From contig JAGLLI010000110.1 in the NCBI GenBank assembly GCA_023140595.1, forward strand, positions 1-16,152: DNA of 16,152 nt, read 5' to 3'. Shown in pieces: positions 6,472-12,897 of this stretch; position 1 is the stretch's first letter, and each line of letters opens with the position of its first letter. The DNA comes from Candidatus Parcubacteria bacterium. Lineage in GTDB: Bacteria > Patescibacteriota > Patescibacteriia > Patescibacteriales > UBA12075. The notes beneath the pieces are model-generated. The model worked only from the letters and a program-made list of their open reading frames with translations. It was not told the DNA's origin and made no database searches. Both the position numbers and the translations under genes were made by a program.

Positions 6472-8272
6472 ATGTTTTAATCGTCCGCGGCGTGATGTCG
6501 TGTTTTTTATTGTAAGCAATTTGCATTTTTCTGCGCCTTTTAGTTTCGTTAACGGCATAAGTAATTGCAGGAGTGATTTTGTCTCCATATAATATGACCT
6601 TGCCTTCAACATGGCGTGAGGCGCGCCCCATTGTTTGTATAAGGGCGGTTTCGTTTCTTAAAAAGCCTGACATATCGGCATCAAGAATCGCAACCAATGA
6701 AACTTCCGGCAAGTCCAGACCTTCGCGCAAAAGATTAATTCCTACCAATACGTCATATTTGCCTTGCCTTAGATCTCGTAAAATATCAACGCGTTCCAAA
6801 GTTTTAATTTCAGAATGAAGATATTGGACTTTGATTTTTTTTTCTGCCAAATATTCCGCAAGTTCTTCGGACATTCGTTTAGTTAAAGTTGTTACCAATA
6901 CTCGCTGTTTTTTAGCAACGGTTTTTTTAATTTCTTTTAATAAATTCGGAATTTGCCCGGTGCTTGGACGAACTATGACTTCCGGATCCAAAAGTCCTGT
7001 AGGACGGATAATTTGTTCAACCACTTGTTTTGATTTGCGTATTTCATAGTCGCGAGGAGTTGCGGAAACATAAATTACTTGGTTGATTTTGGAATTGAAT
7101 TCTTTGAAGTTTAGCGGACGATTGTCTTTGGCGCTTGGCAGGCGAAAGCCAAAATCAATTAAAGTTTGTTTGCGTGATTGATCGCCAGCGTACATGCCGC
7201 GGATTTGCGGAATGGTAACATGCGATTCATCAATAAACAATAAAAAATCTTTTGGAAAAAAATCAATAAGAGTGGAGGGCGGTTTACCCGGGTTTCTTTG
7301 AGTTAGGTGCCGCGAGTAATTTTCTATGCCATTGCAATAGCCGACTTGTTCAATCATCTCCAGGTCAAAATTTGTTTTTCGTTCCAAGCGGTACGCTTCC
7401 ATCTGCTTATTTTGTTTGCTTAATTCATCCAAACGTTGTTTTAATTCCAGCCGAATATTTGCCAACGCCTTTTTCATCCTGTTTTCAGGTGTCATAAAAT
7501 GTTTGGCTGGCAGGATATTTACGCTGTTTAATTTGACAGCTTGTTTGTTTTTTAAGTCGCTTGCCCAAACCGGTTTTGCAGAGTCCGGTTTTATATTAAA
7601 AATATAAATATTCTCAATTTCATCGCCGTACATTTCAATTCTTACAACCGATTCTCCGGTGGATAAATGAATATCAATTATGCCGCCGTTAACCCTGAAT
7701 TGTCCCCTGTAAAATGCGGTATCATTTCTTTCATATTGAATATTTACAAGCTGCCGCAAAAATTCGTTTCTTTTTATTTTTTGTCCAACACTGAAAATTC
7801 GCCCTAAGTTTTCATAATCTTTTTTTTCGCCCAAGCCGTAAATACAGGAAACACTGGCCACTATAATTACGTCTTTACGGTTAATTAAAGATTGCGTTGA
7901 AGCATGACGCAAACGATCTATCTCTTCGTTAATTGTCGCTTCTTTTTCAATGTATGTGTCTGTTTGCGGAATGTATGCTTCCGGCTGGTAATAATCATAA
8001 TAAGACACAAAATAATGCACTGCCGCTTTAGGAAAAAATTGCTTAAATTCTCCATATAGCTGCGCCGCCAAAGTTTTATTATGAGAAATAATCAAGGTTG
8101 GTTTTTGCGTTTTTTCTATAATATTCGCCATAGTAAAAGTCTTGCCGCTTCCTGTAACGCCAAGCAAAGTTTGATTTTTTTTGCCGGATTGCAGTCCATC
8201 CTCCAATTTTTTAATCGCAGCCGGCTGATCGCCGGCAGGCTTGTATTTTGAATAAAGTTTAAATAGGCTCAT
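6470..8272 (-). CDS. uvrB: Excinuclease ABC subunit B without the C-terminal UVR domain
   Basis: UvrB is the helicase-like damage-verification subunit that is loaded by UvrA and then recruits UvrC. The 600 residues cover the full core: Walker A GVTGSGKT (38-45), the beta-hairpin YDYYQPEAYIP (about 92-102), the DESH Walker B (about 337), RGMYAGDQSRKQTLIDFGFRLPSA in shortened form, and the helicase C motifs TTLTKRM, LREGLDLPEVSLVAILDAD and IQTMGRASRHVEGKVILY. It ends at KHDITPRTIKT. Typical UvrB proteins are about 660-670 residues and carry a UVR coiled-coil here that binds the matching UvrC domain; it is missing. The stop lies inside the REP-like element. An extended -10 on the minus strand sits immediately upstream of the ATG, which has no ribosome binding site. 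Confidence 0.96.
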   Translation of the reverse strand: MSLFKLYSKYKPAGDQPAAIKKLEDGLQSGKKNQTLLGVTGSGKTFTMANIIEKTQKPTLIISHNKTLAAQLYGEFKQFFPKAAVHYFVSYYDYYQPEAYIPQTDTYIEKEATINEEIDRLRHASTQSLINRKDVIIVASVSCIYGLGEKKDYENLGRIFSVGQKIKRNEFLRQLVNIQYERNDTAFYRGQFRVNGGIIDIHLSTGESVVRIEMYGDEIENIYIFNIKPDSAKPVWASDLKNKQAVKLNSVNILPAKHFMTPENRMKKALANIRLELKQRLDELSKQNKQMEAYRLERKTNFDLEMIEQVGYCNGIENYSRHLTQRNPGKPPSTLIDFFPKDFLLFIDESHVTIPQIRGMYAGDQSRKQTLIDFGFRLPSAKDNRPLNFKEFNSKINQVIYVSATPRDYEIRKSKQVVEQIIRPTGLLDPEVIVRPSTGQIPNLLKEIKKTVAKKQRVLVTTLTKRMSEELAEYLAEKKIKVQYLHSEIKTLERVDILRDLRQGKYDVLVGINLLREGLDLPEVSLVAILDADMSGFLRNETALIQTMGRASRHVEGKVILYGDKITPAITYAVNETKRRRKMQIAYNKKHDITPRTIKT

Positions 8273-8278
8273 GTATTA

Positions 8279-8287
8279 TTTATAGCA
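8279..8287 (-). promoter_or_regulatory. Extended -10 promoter of uvrB, apparently leaderless
   Basis: On the minus strand TGC-TATAAA is an extended -10 element. A poor -35 (TTTATT, complement of 8302-8307) stands 17 bases upstream. Standard spacing puts the transcript start at 8272, the A of the uvrB ATG. The heptamer TGCTATA is shared with the promoter at 8917-8925. Confidence 0.5.
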
Positions 8288-8380
8288 GTAATTGTTGGAA
8301 AAATAAAGGTTGGAATTTGTGAAATTAGACGAATTTGCAATAACGCCAAACCATATTCACGGAATAATTGAAATTAACAA

Positions 8381-8407
8381 CCGTAGGAACAGGGCACTGC
8401 CCTGTTC
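8381..8407 (+). repeat. REP-like palindrome, copy 2, inside the RAYT frame
   Basis: CCGTAG is followed by GAACAGGGCA-C-TGCCCTGTTC, a perfect 10-bp hairpin. This copy is the exact reverse complement of the one at 8503-8529 over all 27 bases. The GTAG foot is on the plus strand. Confidence 0.9.
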
Positions 8408-8502
8408 GGCGCGTGAAAATCGCAAAGATGATAAACATTATAACAAAGATTATAAAACCGCGGATAAAATAATATGGCAAAAACAGTGTAATGCCACGGA
8501 CA

Positions 8503-8529
8503 GAACAGGGCAGTGCCCTGTTCCTACGG
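8503..8529 (-). repeat. REP-like palindrome, copy 3, inverted, inside the RAYT frame
   Basis: This is the exact reverse complement of copy 2, with the GTAG foot on the minus strand, 95 bases downstream of it. In the plus strand it encodes TGQCPVPTD. Together the two copies form a BIME-like pair with the GTAG ends facing outward. Confidence 0.9.
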
Positions 8530-8896
8530 ATACGAATGGTAATTATTCAATGTTTGGACATGTTACGCCAAAATCAATTTTTACAATTATCGGTTCATTT
8601 AAATCAATTACAACAAAAATCGTTAATTTGAAATTTTATGAAACAGGATTTGCATGGCAATCCAGATTCCATGACAGGGTTATACGGAACGGCGATGAAT
8701 TAAACAGAATCAGGCAATATGTTATGGACAATCCGTTGAAATGGGAAATTGACAGAAATAATTTGAAAAATTTGTATATGTCTATTGGAATAATATTAAA
8801 AAACAATCATAGCCCATCATAATAATCAAATAAATCATAGTTCAGGACTGTTATATTAGCAAAAAAATGAGCAAAAATAAAAAAAATAAAAAAAAT

Positions 8897-8925
8897 TTGA
8901 CAAAAATATAGCATTGTGCTATACT
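8897..8925 (+). promoter_or_regulatory. Consensus promoter with extended -10
   Basis: TTGACA (8897-8902), a 17-base spacer ending in TGC, and TATACT (8920-8925) make a near-perfect sigma-70 promoter with an extended -10. An A-rich stretch upstream (about 8862-8896) resembles an UP element. The start would be near 8932, leaving a 39-base leader that contains a full ribosome binding site. It is the strongest promoter in the window. Confidence 0.85.
8907..8923. promoter_or_regulatory. Operator-like palindrome overlapping spacer and -10
   Basis: TATAGCA-TTG-TGCTATA is a perfect 7-bp inverted repeat with a three-base centre, placed in the promoter spacer and running into the -10. A dimeric repressor bound here would block RNA polymerase. 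The right half coincides with the extended -10, so part of the symmetry could arise by chance. No other full copy was seen in the window. Confidence 0.55.
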
Positions 8926-8956
8926 TTTTTGATGTTTTAAATTCTACATTAAATAT

Positions 8957-8964
8957 AAAGGAGG
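8957..8964 (+). promoter_or_regulatory. Strong Shine-Dalgarno AAAGGAGG
   Basis: The site is six bases before ATG 8971. It fixes the start, and it is remarkable because nearly all other genes in the window have no such site. Confidence 0.9.
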
Positions 8965-8970
8965 TTTTTA

Positions 8971-9411
8971 ATGGATTTTTTACTTGATCAGTTAAAAGAA
9001 ACAGGTTTAATTACTCAGGAAGAATATGACAAACAGAAAGAAGAAAGGCAGCGACACGATCAAACATCACAGGGCAGTCTAAAAAGCAAATTTAAAGGCA
9101 CCAAGGGCATTGTTGCTTTTGATGAAACCCAGCTTGATTTTGCGAAAACTGTCAATGAATTTAAACTCGTTGCCAAGGAAATACTTAACCGCAATCCAGA
9201 GGCAATAACATTGATCATTCAAAAAGTACATGAATTTCGTGATCATACTGGCAATAAAAAAATCGTTTGGTTTTTTTACAAGGTTCGGGATGGTTTAAAA
9301 AATTGCTCCAATGGCAATCGGGAGAAACTTCTCAAAAGAATGTTTCGGAGGAATAATCCAAAATTTCAACTTCCAGAGCAAAGGAGGAAAAATAATGTCC
9401 AGTATCACTAA
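8971..9411 (+). CDS. Hypothetical basic protein with SHOCT-like N-terminus
   Basis: I do not recognise this 146-residue protein as a whole. Residues 4-27 (LLDQLKETGLITQEEYDKQK) follow the pattern of the SHOCT oligomerisation motif, a helix, a G-x-I-T turn and E-E-Y/F, although in SHOCT proteins this motif is usually at the C-terminus. A Gln/Ser/Lys-rich linker (about 28-48) leads to a predicted helical region (about 50-130) with ALTL-type hydrophobic spacing around NPEAITLIIQKVHEF and a strongly basic end (KLLKRMFRRNNPK). There is no signal peptide or membrane helix. The strong promoter, palindromic operator and full Shine-Dalgarno site suggest high, regulated expression. The last 17 bases overlap the next gene, whose ribosome binding site lies inside this reading frame, so the two are coupled. 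Confidence 0.85.
   Translation: MDFLLDQLKETGLITQEEYDKQKEERQRHDQTSQGSLKSKFKGTKGIVAFDETQLDFAKTVNEFKLVAKEILNRNPEAITLIIQKVHEFRDHTGNKKIVWFFYKVRDGLKNCSNGNREKLLKRMFRRNNPKFQLPEQRRKNNVQYH
9380..9387 (+). promoter_or_regulatory. Strong Shine-Dalgarno AAAGGAGG inside the upstream gene
   Basis: It lies seven bases before ATG 9395 and decides that start over an in-frame upstream start at 9311. Confidence 0.9.
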
Positions 9412-9613
9412 AAAATATGTTAGATATGGAATTATTTCAAGCGTGTCTATTGCTATTGTAATAACAATAATTTTTTGGATATTTAAAGCGTTCTCTGGTA
9501 TTACAATAAGCCCCGAACTGGTAACTTGGTTAGCAGCACCAGTTAGTGAATTAAAAATATGGCATTTGATTATCATTCTGCTAATCATTGGTTTCGCTAC
9601 ATCTGGTGAGTAA
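9395..9613 (+). CDS. Small two-helix membrane protein
   Basis: This 72-residue protein begins with a positive segment (MSSITKKYVRYG), then a membrane helix at about residues 12-33, a short loop with ITISPELVTWLAAPVSELK, and a second helix at about 55-70, ending TSGE. No family is recognised. The start is set by a perfect Shine-Dalgarno sequence seven bases upstream. It overlaps the upstream gene by 17 bases and is followed by a terminator, so the pair forms a closed two-gene operon. A two-helix protein of this size next to a regulated cytosolic partner could be a holin-like, toxin-like or sensor-anchor protein, but nothing in the sequence decides between these. Confidence 0.82.
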   Translation: MSSITKKYVRYGIISSVSIAIVITIIFWIFKAFSGITISPELVTWLAAPVSELKIWHLIIILLIIGFATSGE

Positions 9614-9634
9614 CTTCAAAATTCGTTTGTACTT

Positions 9635-9669
9635 AAAAGGGCATGAGAAATTTTTCTCTGCCCTTTTTT
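9635..9669 (+). terminator. Rho-independent terminator closing the two-gene cassette
   Basis: The arms AAAAGGGCATGAGAAA (9635-9650) and TTTCTCTGCCCTTTT pair over 13 bp plus extra A-T pairs, with one bulged T in the left arm, and end in a T run to 9669. Confidence 0.9.
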
Positions 9670-9737
9670 ATTTTACTAATTTTATAATATTATTAAAAAT
9701 AATAAGAAAATGAAATATAGCGCAGGCGCAAAATAGG

Positions 9738-9755
9738 TTATTTTTTAAAAAATAA
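9738..9755. repeat. Perfect A/T palindrome in the intergenic gap before ileS
   Basis: An 18-base perfect palindrome of A and T stands in an otherwise low-complexity gap. A small GC island GCGCAGGCGC lies just before it at 9720-9729. Function is unknown and may be none. Confidence 0.45.
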
Positions 9756-9782
9756 AAAAATTCCAAATTTTGGTAAATTTTT

Positions 9783-9811
9783 TTGACATCCAAGCCTATT
9801 TGGGCTAAAAT
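9783..9811 (+). promoter_or_regulatory. Promoter of ileS
   Basis: TTGACA (9783-9788), a 17-base spacer and TAAAAT (9806-9811) give a start near 9818 and a 32-base leader. The leader has no Shine-Dalgarno sequence and is too short for a T-box riboswitch, the usual control of ileS in Firmicutes. A short inverted repeat AGCC/GGCT (9793-9796 and 9803-9806) sits in the spacer. Confidence 0.82.
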
Positions 9812-9849
9812 ATCATTATAAACAAATTAAAATACTAAAAAAATATCCA

Positions 9850-12843
9850 ATGAAAAAACAAAAAAACACGGAAAATAAAGTACAAAAAAATCCCTTTAGT
9901 TTAATGGAGGAGGATGTTTTGAAATTTTGGGAGGATAATAAAATTTTTGAAAAATCCATTGAAAAAGAAGCGCCTAACGGCGATTATGTTTTTTATGACG
10001 GACCGCCGTTTATTACCGGCTTACCGCATTACGCGACATTACTGCCCAGTATTGCCAAAGATATGATTCCGCGCTATTGGACAATGAAAGGTTATCGGGT
10101 AAAACGTGTTTGGGGCTGGGATTGCCATGGCTTGCCCGCGGAAAATAAAGTGGAGAAAGAATTGGGTTTGAAAAATAAAAAGGATATTGAAGAACTTGGG
10201 GTTGATAAATTCGTAAATGCTTGCCGTGATTATGTTACTACCGGCTCAGAGCAATGGGAATGGTATATTAATCGTATTGGCCGCTGGGTGGATATGAAAA
10301 ACGCCTATAAAACAATGGATTTAAAATTTATGGAAAGCGTTATTTGGGCTTTTAAGGAATTGTATGGCAAAGGCTTGATTTATGAAGGTTATCGTTCTTC
10401 TTTGCATTGTCCTCGCTGCGCGACCCCGCTTTCAAAATTTGAAATCACAATGGACGCGGGTTCTTATAAGGATGTTATTGACGATTCTGTTGTTGTTAAA
10501 TTTAAAATTAAAAATCCGGAATTAATAATTAAGAATGAAAAAATTAACGGTGATATTTATATTTTGGCTTGGACAACTACGCCATGGACTTTGCCGGGAA
10601 ATTTGGCATTGGCAATTAATAAAAATAGAAGTTATATTTTGGCTCGAGTACAGTTAGGAGGTGTTGAACAATTGGATGAATTAGAAACACCACCAAAAGT
10701 TAAAGGCTATGAATACTATATTGTTTTAAAAGAAAAATATGATTTGTTATTAGGGGAACATAGTCCAGAGAAAATAAAAACAATGAAAGGTAAAGATTTA
10801 ATTGAACTTGAATATGAGCCGTTGTTTGATTTGGAAAATAAAGAAATTTCTGAAAATAAAAATACATATAAAATATATCATGGAGATTTTGTTTCTACTG
10901 AAGAGGGGACGGGAGTCGTGCATATCGCGCCGAATTTTGGCGAGGATGATTTTGAGTTTGGTAAGAAATATGAATTGCCGATGGTTGATTTAATGGACGA
11001 GATGGGGAGCTATACCGAATTAGCAGGCAAGGAATGGAATGGATTATATTTTAAAAAAGTTAATACAAAAGTTTTGGAGATATTGGGTGATAAATTATTT
11101 TTAAAAGAGCCGCACGAACATTCATATCCTTTTTGTTATCGCTGTAATAGCCGTTTGATTTATAAAACTCAAAAGGCCTGGTATTTGCGAATTTCAGAAA
11201 TTAGAAATAAAATGCTTAAAAGCAATAAAGATATTAACTGGGTGCCAAAATATTTTAAAGACGGCAGGTTTAAATATAATTTGGAAAACGCGCCGGATTG
11301 GTGCCTGTCTCGTTCTCGGTATTGGGGTTCGCCGCTTCCTGTTTGGCGTTGTGAAAATTGCGATGAAATTAAGGTTGTCGGTTTAGTTGCGGAAATTGAA
11401 AAATTAAGCAATGAAAAAATTAAAGATTTACACAAGCCGGCAATTGATAAAGTTGAGTTTAAGTGCGAAAAATGTCAAGGAAAAATGAAGCGAGTTGTTG
11501 AAGTGCTGGATTGCTGGTTTGAGTCTGGATCAATGCCTTTCGCGCAATTTCATTATCCATTTGAAAAGAAAGATGAGTGGAAAAATATTTTTCCGGCCGA
11601 TTTTATTATTGAATATACAGGACAGCTCAGGGGCTGGTTTTATTATTTGCATGTTTTAGCTAATGCTTTGTTTGATTCATTAGCATTCAAAAATGTAATT
11701 GTGTCCGGCGTTTTGGCAGGAACAGACGGGCGAAAAATGAGCAAATCGTACGGCAATTATCCTGACCCAAAAAACACTTTGCATAAATACGGAGCTGACG
11801 CGCTCAGGCTGTATTTTATGTCAAGCTCAATTATGATGGGCGATGACACGACTTTAAATGAAAAAGATATTCAAGACGCTTTGCGAAAAAACGTCATGCT
11901 TTTATGGAATGTTGCTAAATTTTATGATATGTTTTGTCATGATAAAGAGGCCGTAAAAGATGATTTGGAACTGGAAAATATTTTAGACAAATGGATCGTT
12001 TTCAGATTAAATCAAGTAATTAAAGAAGTTACCGACAATATAGAAAAATATAATCTGCAAGGAGCATCACGCCCAGTTACCGGTTTTATAGATGATTTGT
12101 CAACTTGGTATTTACGCCGCTCCCGCGATCGTTTTAAAGGTGATGATGAAAATGATAAAATTCAGGCTTTAAAAACAACAAGGCATGTTTTATTAACATT
12201 TTCCAAGGTGATTGCGCCAGTAATGCCTTTTATTGCAGAGCAGGTTTGGCAGAAAGTCAGCGGGAATGATTTTGAGAATAAAGACAAATCAGTTCATTTA
12301 GAGGGATGGACAAAAACAGGAAAAATTGATAAAAATATTATTGCGGAAATGGAGGCTACTAGAAAAATTGTGGAGTTGGGGCTGGCGAAAAGGGATGAAG
12401 CAGGGATAAAGGTAAGACAGCCGTTATCAAAATTGCGAATTATGAATTACAAAATACGAGATGAATATATAGATTTAATTAAAGATGAATTGAATGTTAA
12501 AGAAGTGGATTTAAATATAAATGTTTCCGAAGAATTAAAAATTGGCGAAGAAGTGGAATTGGACACAAAATTAACACCTGAATTAAAACAAGAGGGAATG
12601 AAAAGAGAAATTGTAAGAACTGTTAATAGTATGCGCAAGAATATCGGCTTAACAATAAACGATAGAATAGTTTTGTTTTGGCAAAGTGAAAATAAAGATA
12701 TAATTCAGGCAATAGAAAAATATCAGAAAGATATTTGTGTTGATGTTTTGGCTGATGAGATAGTAGACGAAAAAAACGATGCGGTTAATATAAATAAAGA
12801 TTTGGAAATCAATGGGGCTGAGATTTGGTTAGGAATCAAATAA
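9850..12843 (+). CDS. ileS: Isoleucyl-tRNA synthetase, long eukaryote-like type
   Basis: This class I synthetase charges tRNA-Ile. The 997 residues show FYDGPPFITGLPHYATLL near residue 48, with the HIGH-motif site reading H60-Y-A-T, then GYRVKRVWGWDCHGLPAENKVEKELG, a first zinc pair HCPRC, the editing domain (WTTTPWTLPGN, then GTGVVHIAPNFGEDD), a zinc knuckle (WRCENC and FKCEKC), CWFESGSMPFAQ, KMSKS at 629-633 (GRKMSKSYGNYPDP), and the anticodon-binding domain with ISTWYLRRSRDRF-type spacing. The length and GLPH/GWDCHGLP context fit the eukaryotic-like IleRS group, which is known to be less sensitive to mupirocin than the standard bacterial type. Odd points are the missing last His of HIGH and a small in-frame repeat-like insert near residue 865. 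It has its own promoter and no Shine-Dalgarno sequence. Confidence 0.97.
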   Translation: MKKQKNTENKVQKNPFSLMEEDVLKFWEDNKIFEKSIEKEAPNGDYVFYDGPPFITGLPHYATLLPSIAKDMIPRYWTMKGYRVKRVWGWDCHGLPAENKVEKELGLKNKKDIEELGVDKFVNACRDYVTTGSEQWEWYINRIGRWVDMKNAYKTMDLKFMESVIWAFKELYGKGLIYEGYRSSLHCPRCATPLSKFEITMDAGSYKDVIDDSVVVKFKIKNPELIIKNEKINGDIYILAWTTTPWTLPGNLALAINKNRSYILARVQLGGVEQLDELETPPKVKGYEYYIVLKEKYDLLLGEHSPEKIKTMKGKDLIELEYEPLFDLENKEISENKNTYKIYHGDFVSTEEGTGVVHIAPNFGEDDFEFGKKYELPMVDLMDEMGSYTELAGKEWNGLYFKKVNTKVLEILGDKLFLKEPHEHSYPFCYRCNSRLIYKTQKAWYLRISEIRNKMLKSNKDINWVPKYFKDGRFKYNLENAPDWCLSRSRYWGSPLPVWRCENCDEIKVVGLVAEIEKLSNEKIKDLHKPAIDKVEFKCEKCQGKMKRVVEVLDCWFESGSMPFAQFHYPFEKKDEWKNIFPADFIIEYTGQLRGWFYYLHVLANALFDSLAFKNVIVSGVLAGTDGRKMSKSYGNYPDPKNTLHKYGADALRLYFMSSSIMMGDDTTLNEKDIQDALRKNVMLLWNVAKFYDMFCHDKEAVKDDLELENILDKWIVFRLNQVIKEVTDNIEKYNLQGASRPVTGFIDDLSTWYLRRSRDRFKGDDENDKIQALKTTRHVLLTFSKVIAPVMPFIAEQVWQKVSGNDFENKDKSVHLEGWTKTGKIDKNIIAEMEATRKIVELGLAKRDEAGIKVRQPLSKLRIMNYKIRDEYIDLIKDELNVKEVDLNINVSEELKIGEEVELDTKLTPELKQEGMKREIVRTVNSMRKNIGLTINDRIVLFWQSENKDIIQAIEKYQKDICVDVLADEIVDEKNDAVNINKDLEINGAEIWLGIK
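12431..12459 (+). repeat. Repeat-like insert in ileS resembling the uvrC repeat
   Basis: AATTGCGAATTATGAATTAC and the next nine bases resemble the AATTACGAATT tract of uvrC (5701-5725). It encodes LRIMNYKIRDE between the conserved RQPLSKL and IKDELNVKEV segments of the C-terminal domain. Confidence 0.45.
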
Positions 12844-12857
12844 GCCGTGATTAAAAT

Positions 12858-12889
12858 TTCCACCGACCTTCAGCTAAAGCTGGGTGGAA
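12858..12889 (+). repeat. Interrupted hairpin between ileS and the metalloprotease gene
   Basis: TTCCACC (12858-12864) pairs with GGTGGAA (12883-12889), and inside it CAGCT-AA-AGCTG (12871-12882) forms a second short stem; GACCTT is unpaired. It ends eight bases before ATG 12898. It may modulate read-through from ileS or hide the start region. Confidence 0.55.
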
Positions 12890-12897
12890 GAAAAATT
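12872..12897 (+). repeat. 26-bp direct repeat, copy A
   Basis: AGCTAAAGCTGGGTGGAAGA continues with AAAATT and ends directly before ATG 12898. Copy B at 14257-14282 matches in 25 of 26 positions and lies after the same gene. Confidence 0.85.

Larger units (their letters stand above)
8310..8822 (+). pseudogene. REP-associated tyrosine transposase (RAYT), N-terminally truncated
   Basis: The frame reads EFVKLDEFAITPNHIHGIIEI, the classic HUH segment of RAYT/IS200-like transposases (His15 and His17), then SIFTIIGSFKSITTKIVN, FAWQSRFHDRVIRNGDELNRIRQYVMDNPLKWE, where Tyr137 of RQYV is the expected catalytic tyrosine. Complete relatives have roughly 70 more residues before this point. An in-frame TAA lies at 8304-8306, and the only start available is a TTG at 8310, so the N-terminal strand-helix part of the Y1 domain is lost. 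Residues 24-33 and 65-74 (including RTGQCPVPT) are encoded by two inverted REP-like palindromes. Such enzymes bind and cleave REP hairpins. This copy is probably inactive, although both catalytic motifs survive. The deletion edge lies within 40 bases of the uvrB start. Confidence 0.88.

Noticed and set aside
6451..8529. The three GAACAGGGC palindromes as CRISPR repeats
   Set aside because: There are only three copies at irregular distances and in mixed orientation, two of them in a reading frame, with no spacers or cas genes; REP/RAYT explains them.
8917..8923. LexA box shared by uvrB and the cassette promoter
   Set aside because: TGCTATA does not match the LexA consensus sequences I know, and it is part of an extended -10 in both places, so similarity may be due to the promoter alone.
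9311..9394. N-terminal extension of the small membrane protein to 100 residues
   Set aside because: The perfect Shine-Dalgarno sequence at 9380-9387 points to ATG 9395, and the extension is only the overlapping frame of the upstream gene.
9710..9736. Eight-codon mini-ORF (MKYSAGAK) upstream of ileS as a leader peptide
   Set aside because: It lies upstream of the ileS promoter, has no Ile codons and no ribosome binding site.
9812..9849. T-box or other riboswitch in the ileS leader
   Set aside because: The inferred leader is only about 32 bases, with no T-box sequence and no stable stem.
12847..12897. GTG start for the metalloprotease-like gene
   Set aside because: The added residues come from a hairpin and a direct repeat shared with a non-coding position at 14257, so ATG 12898 is preferred.
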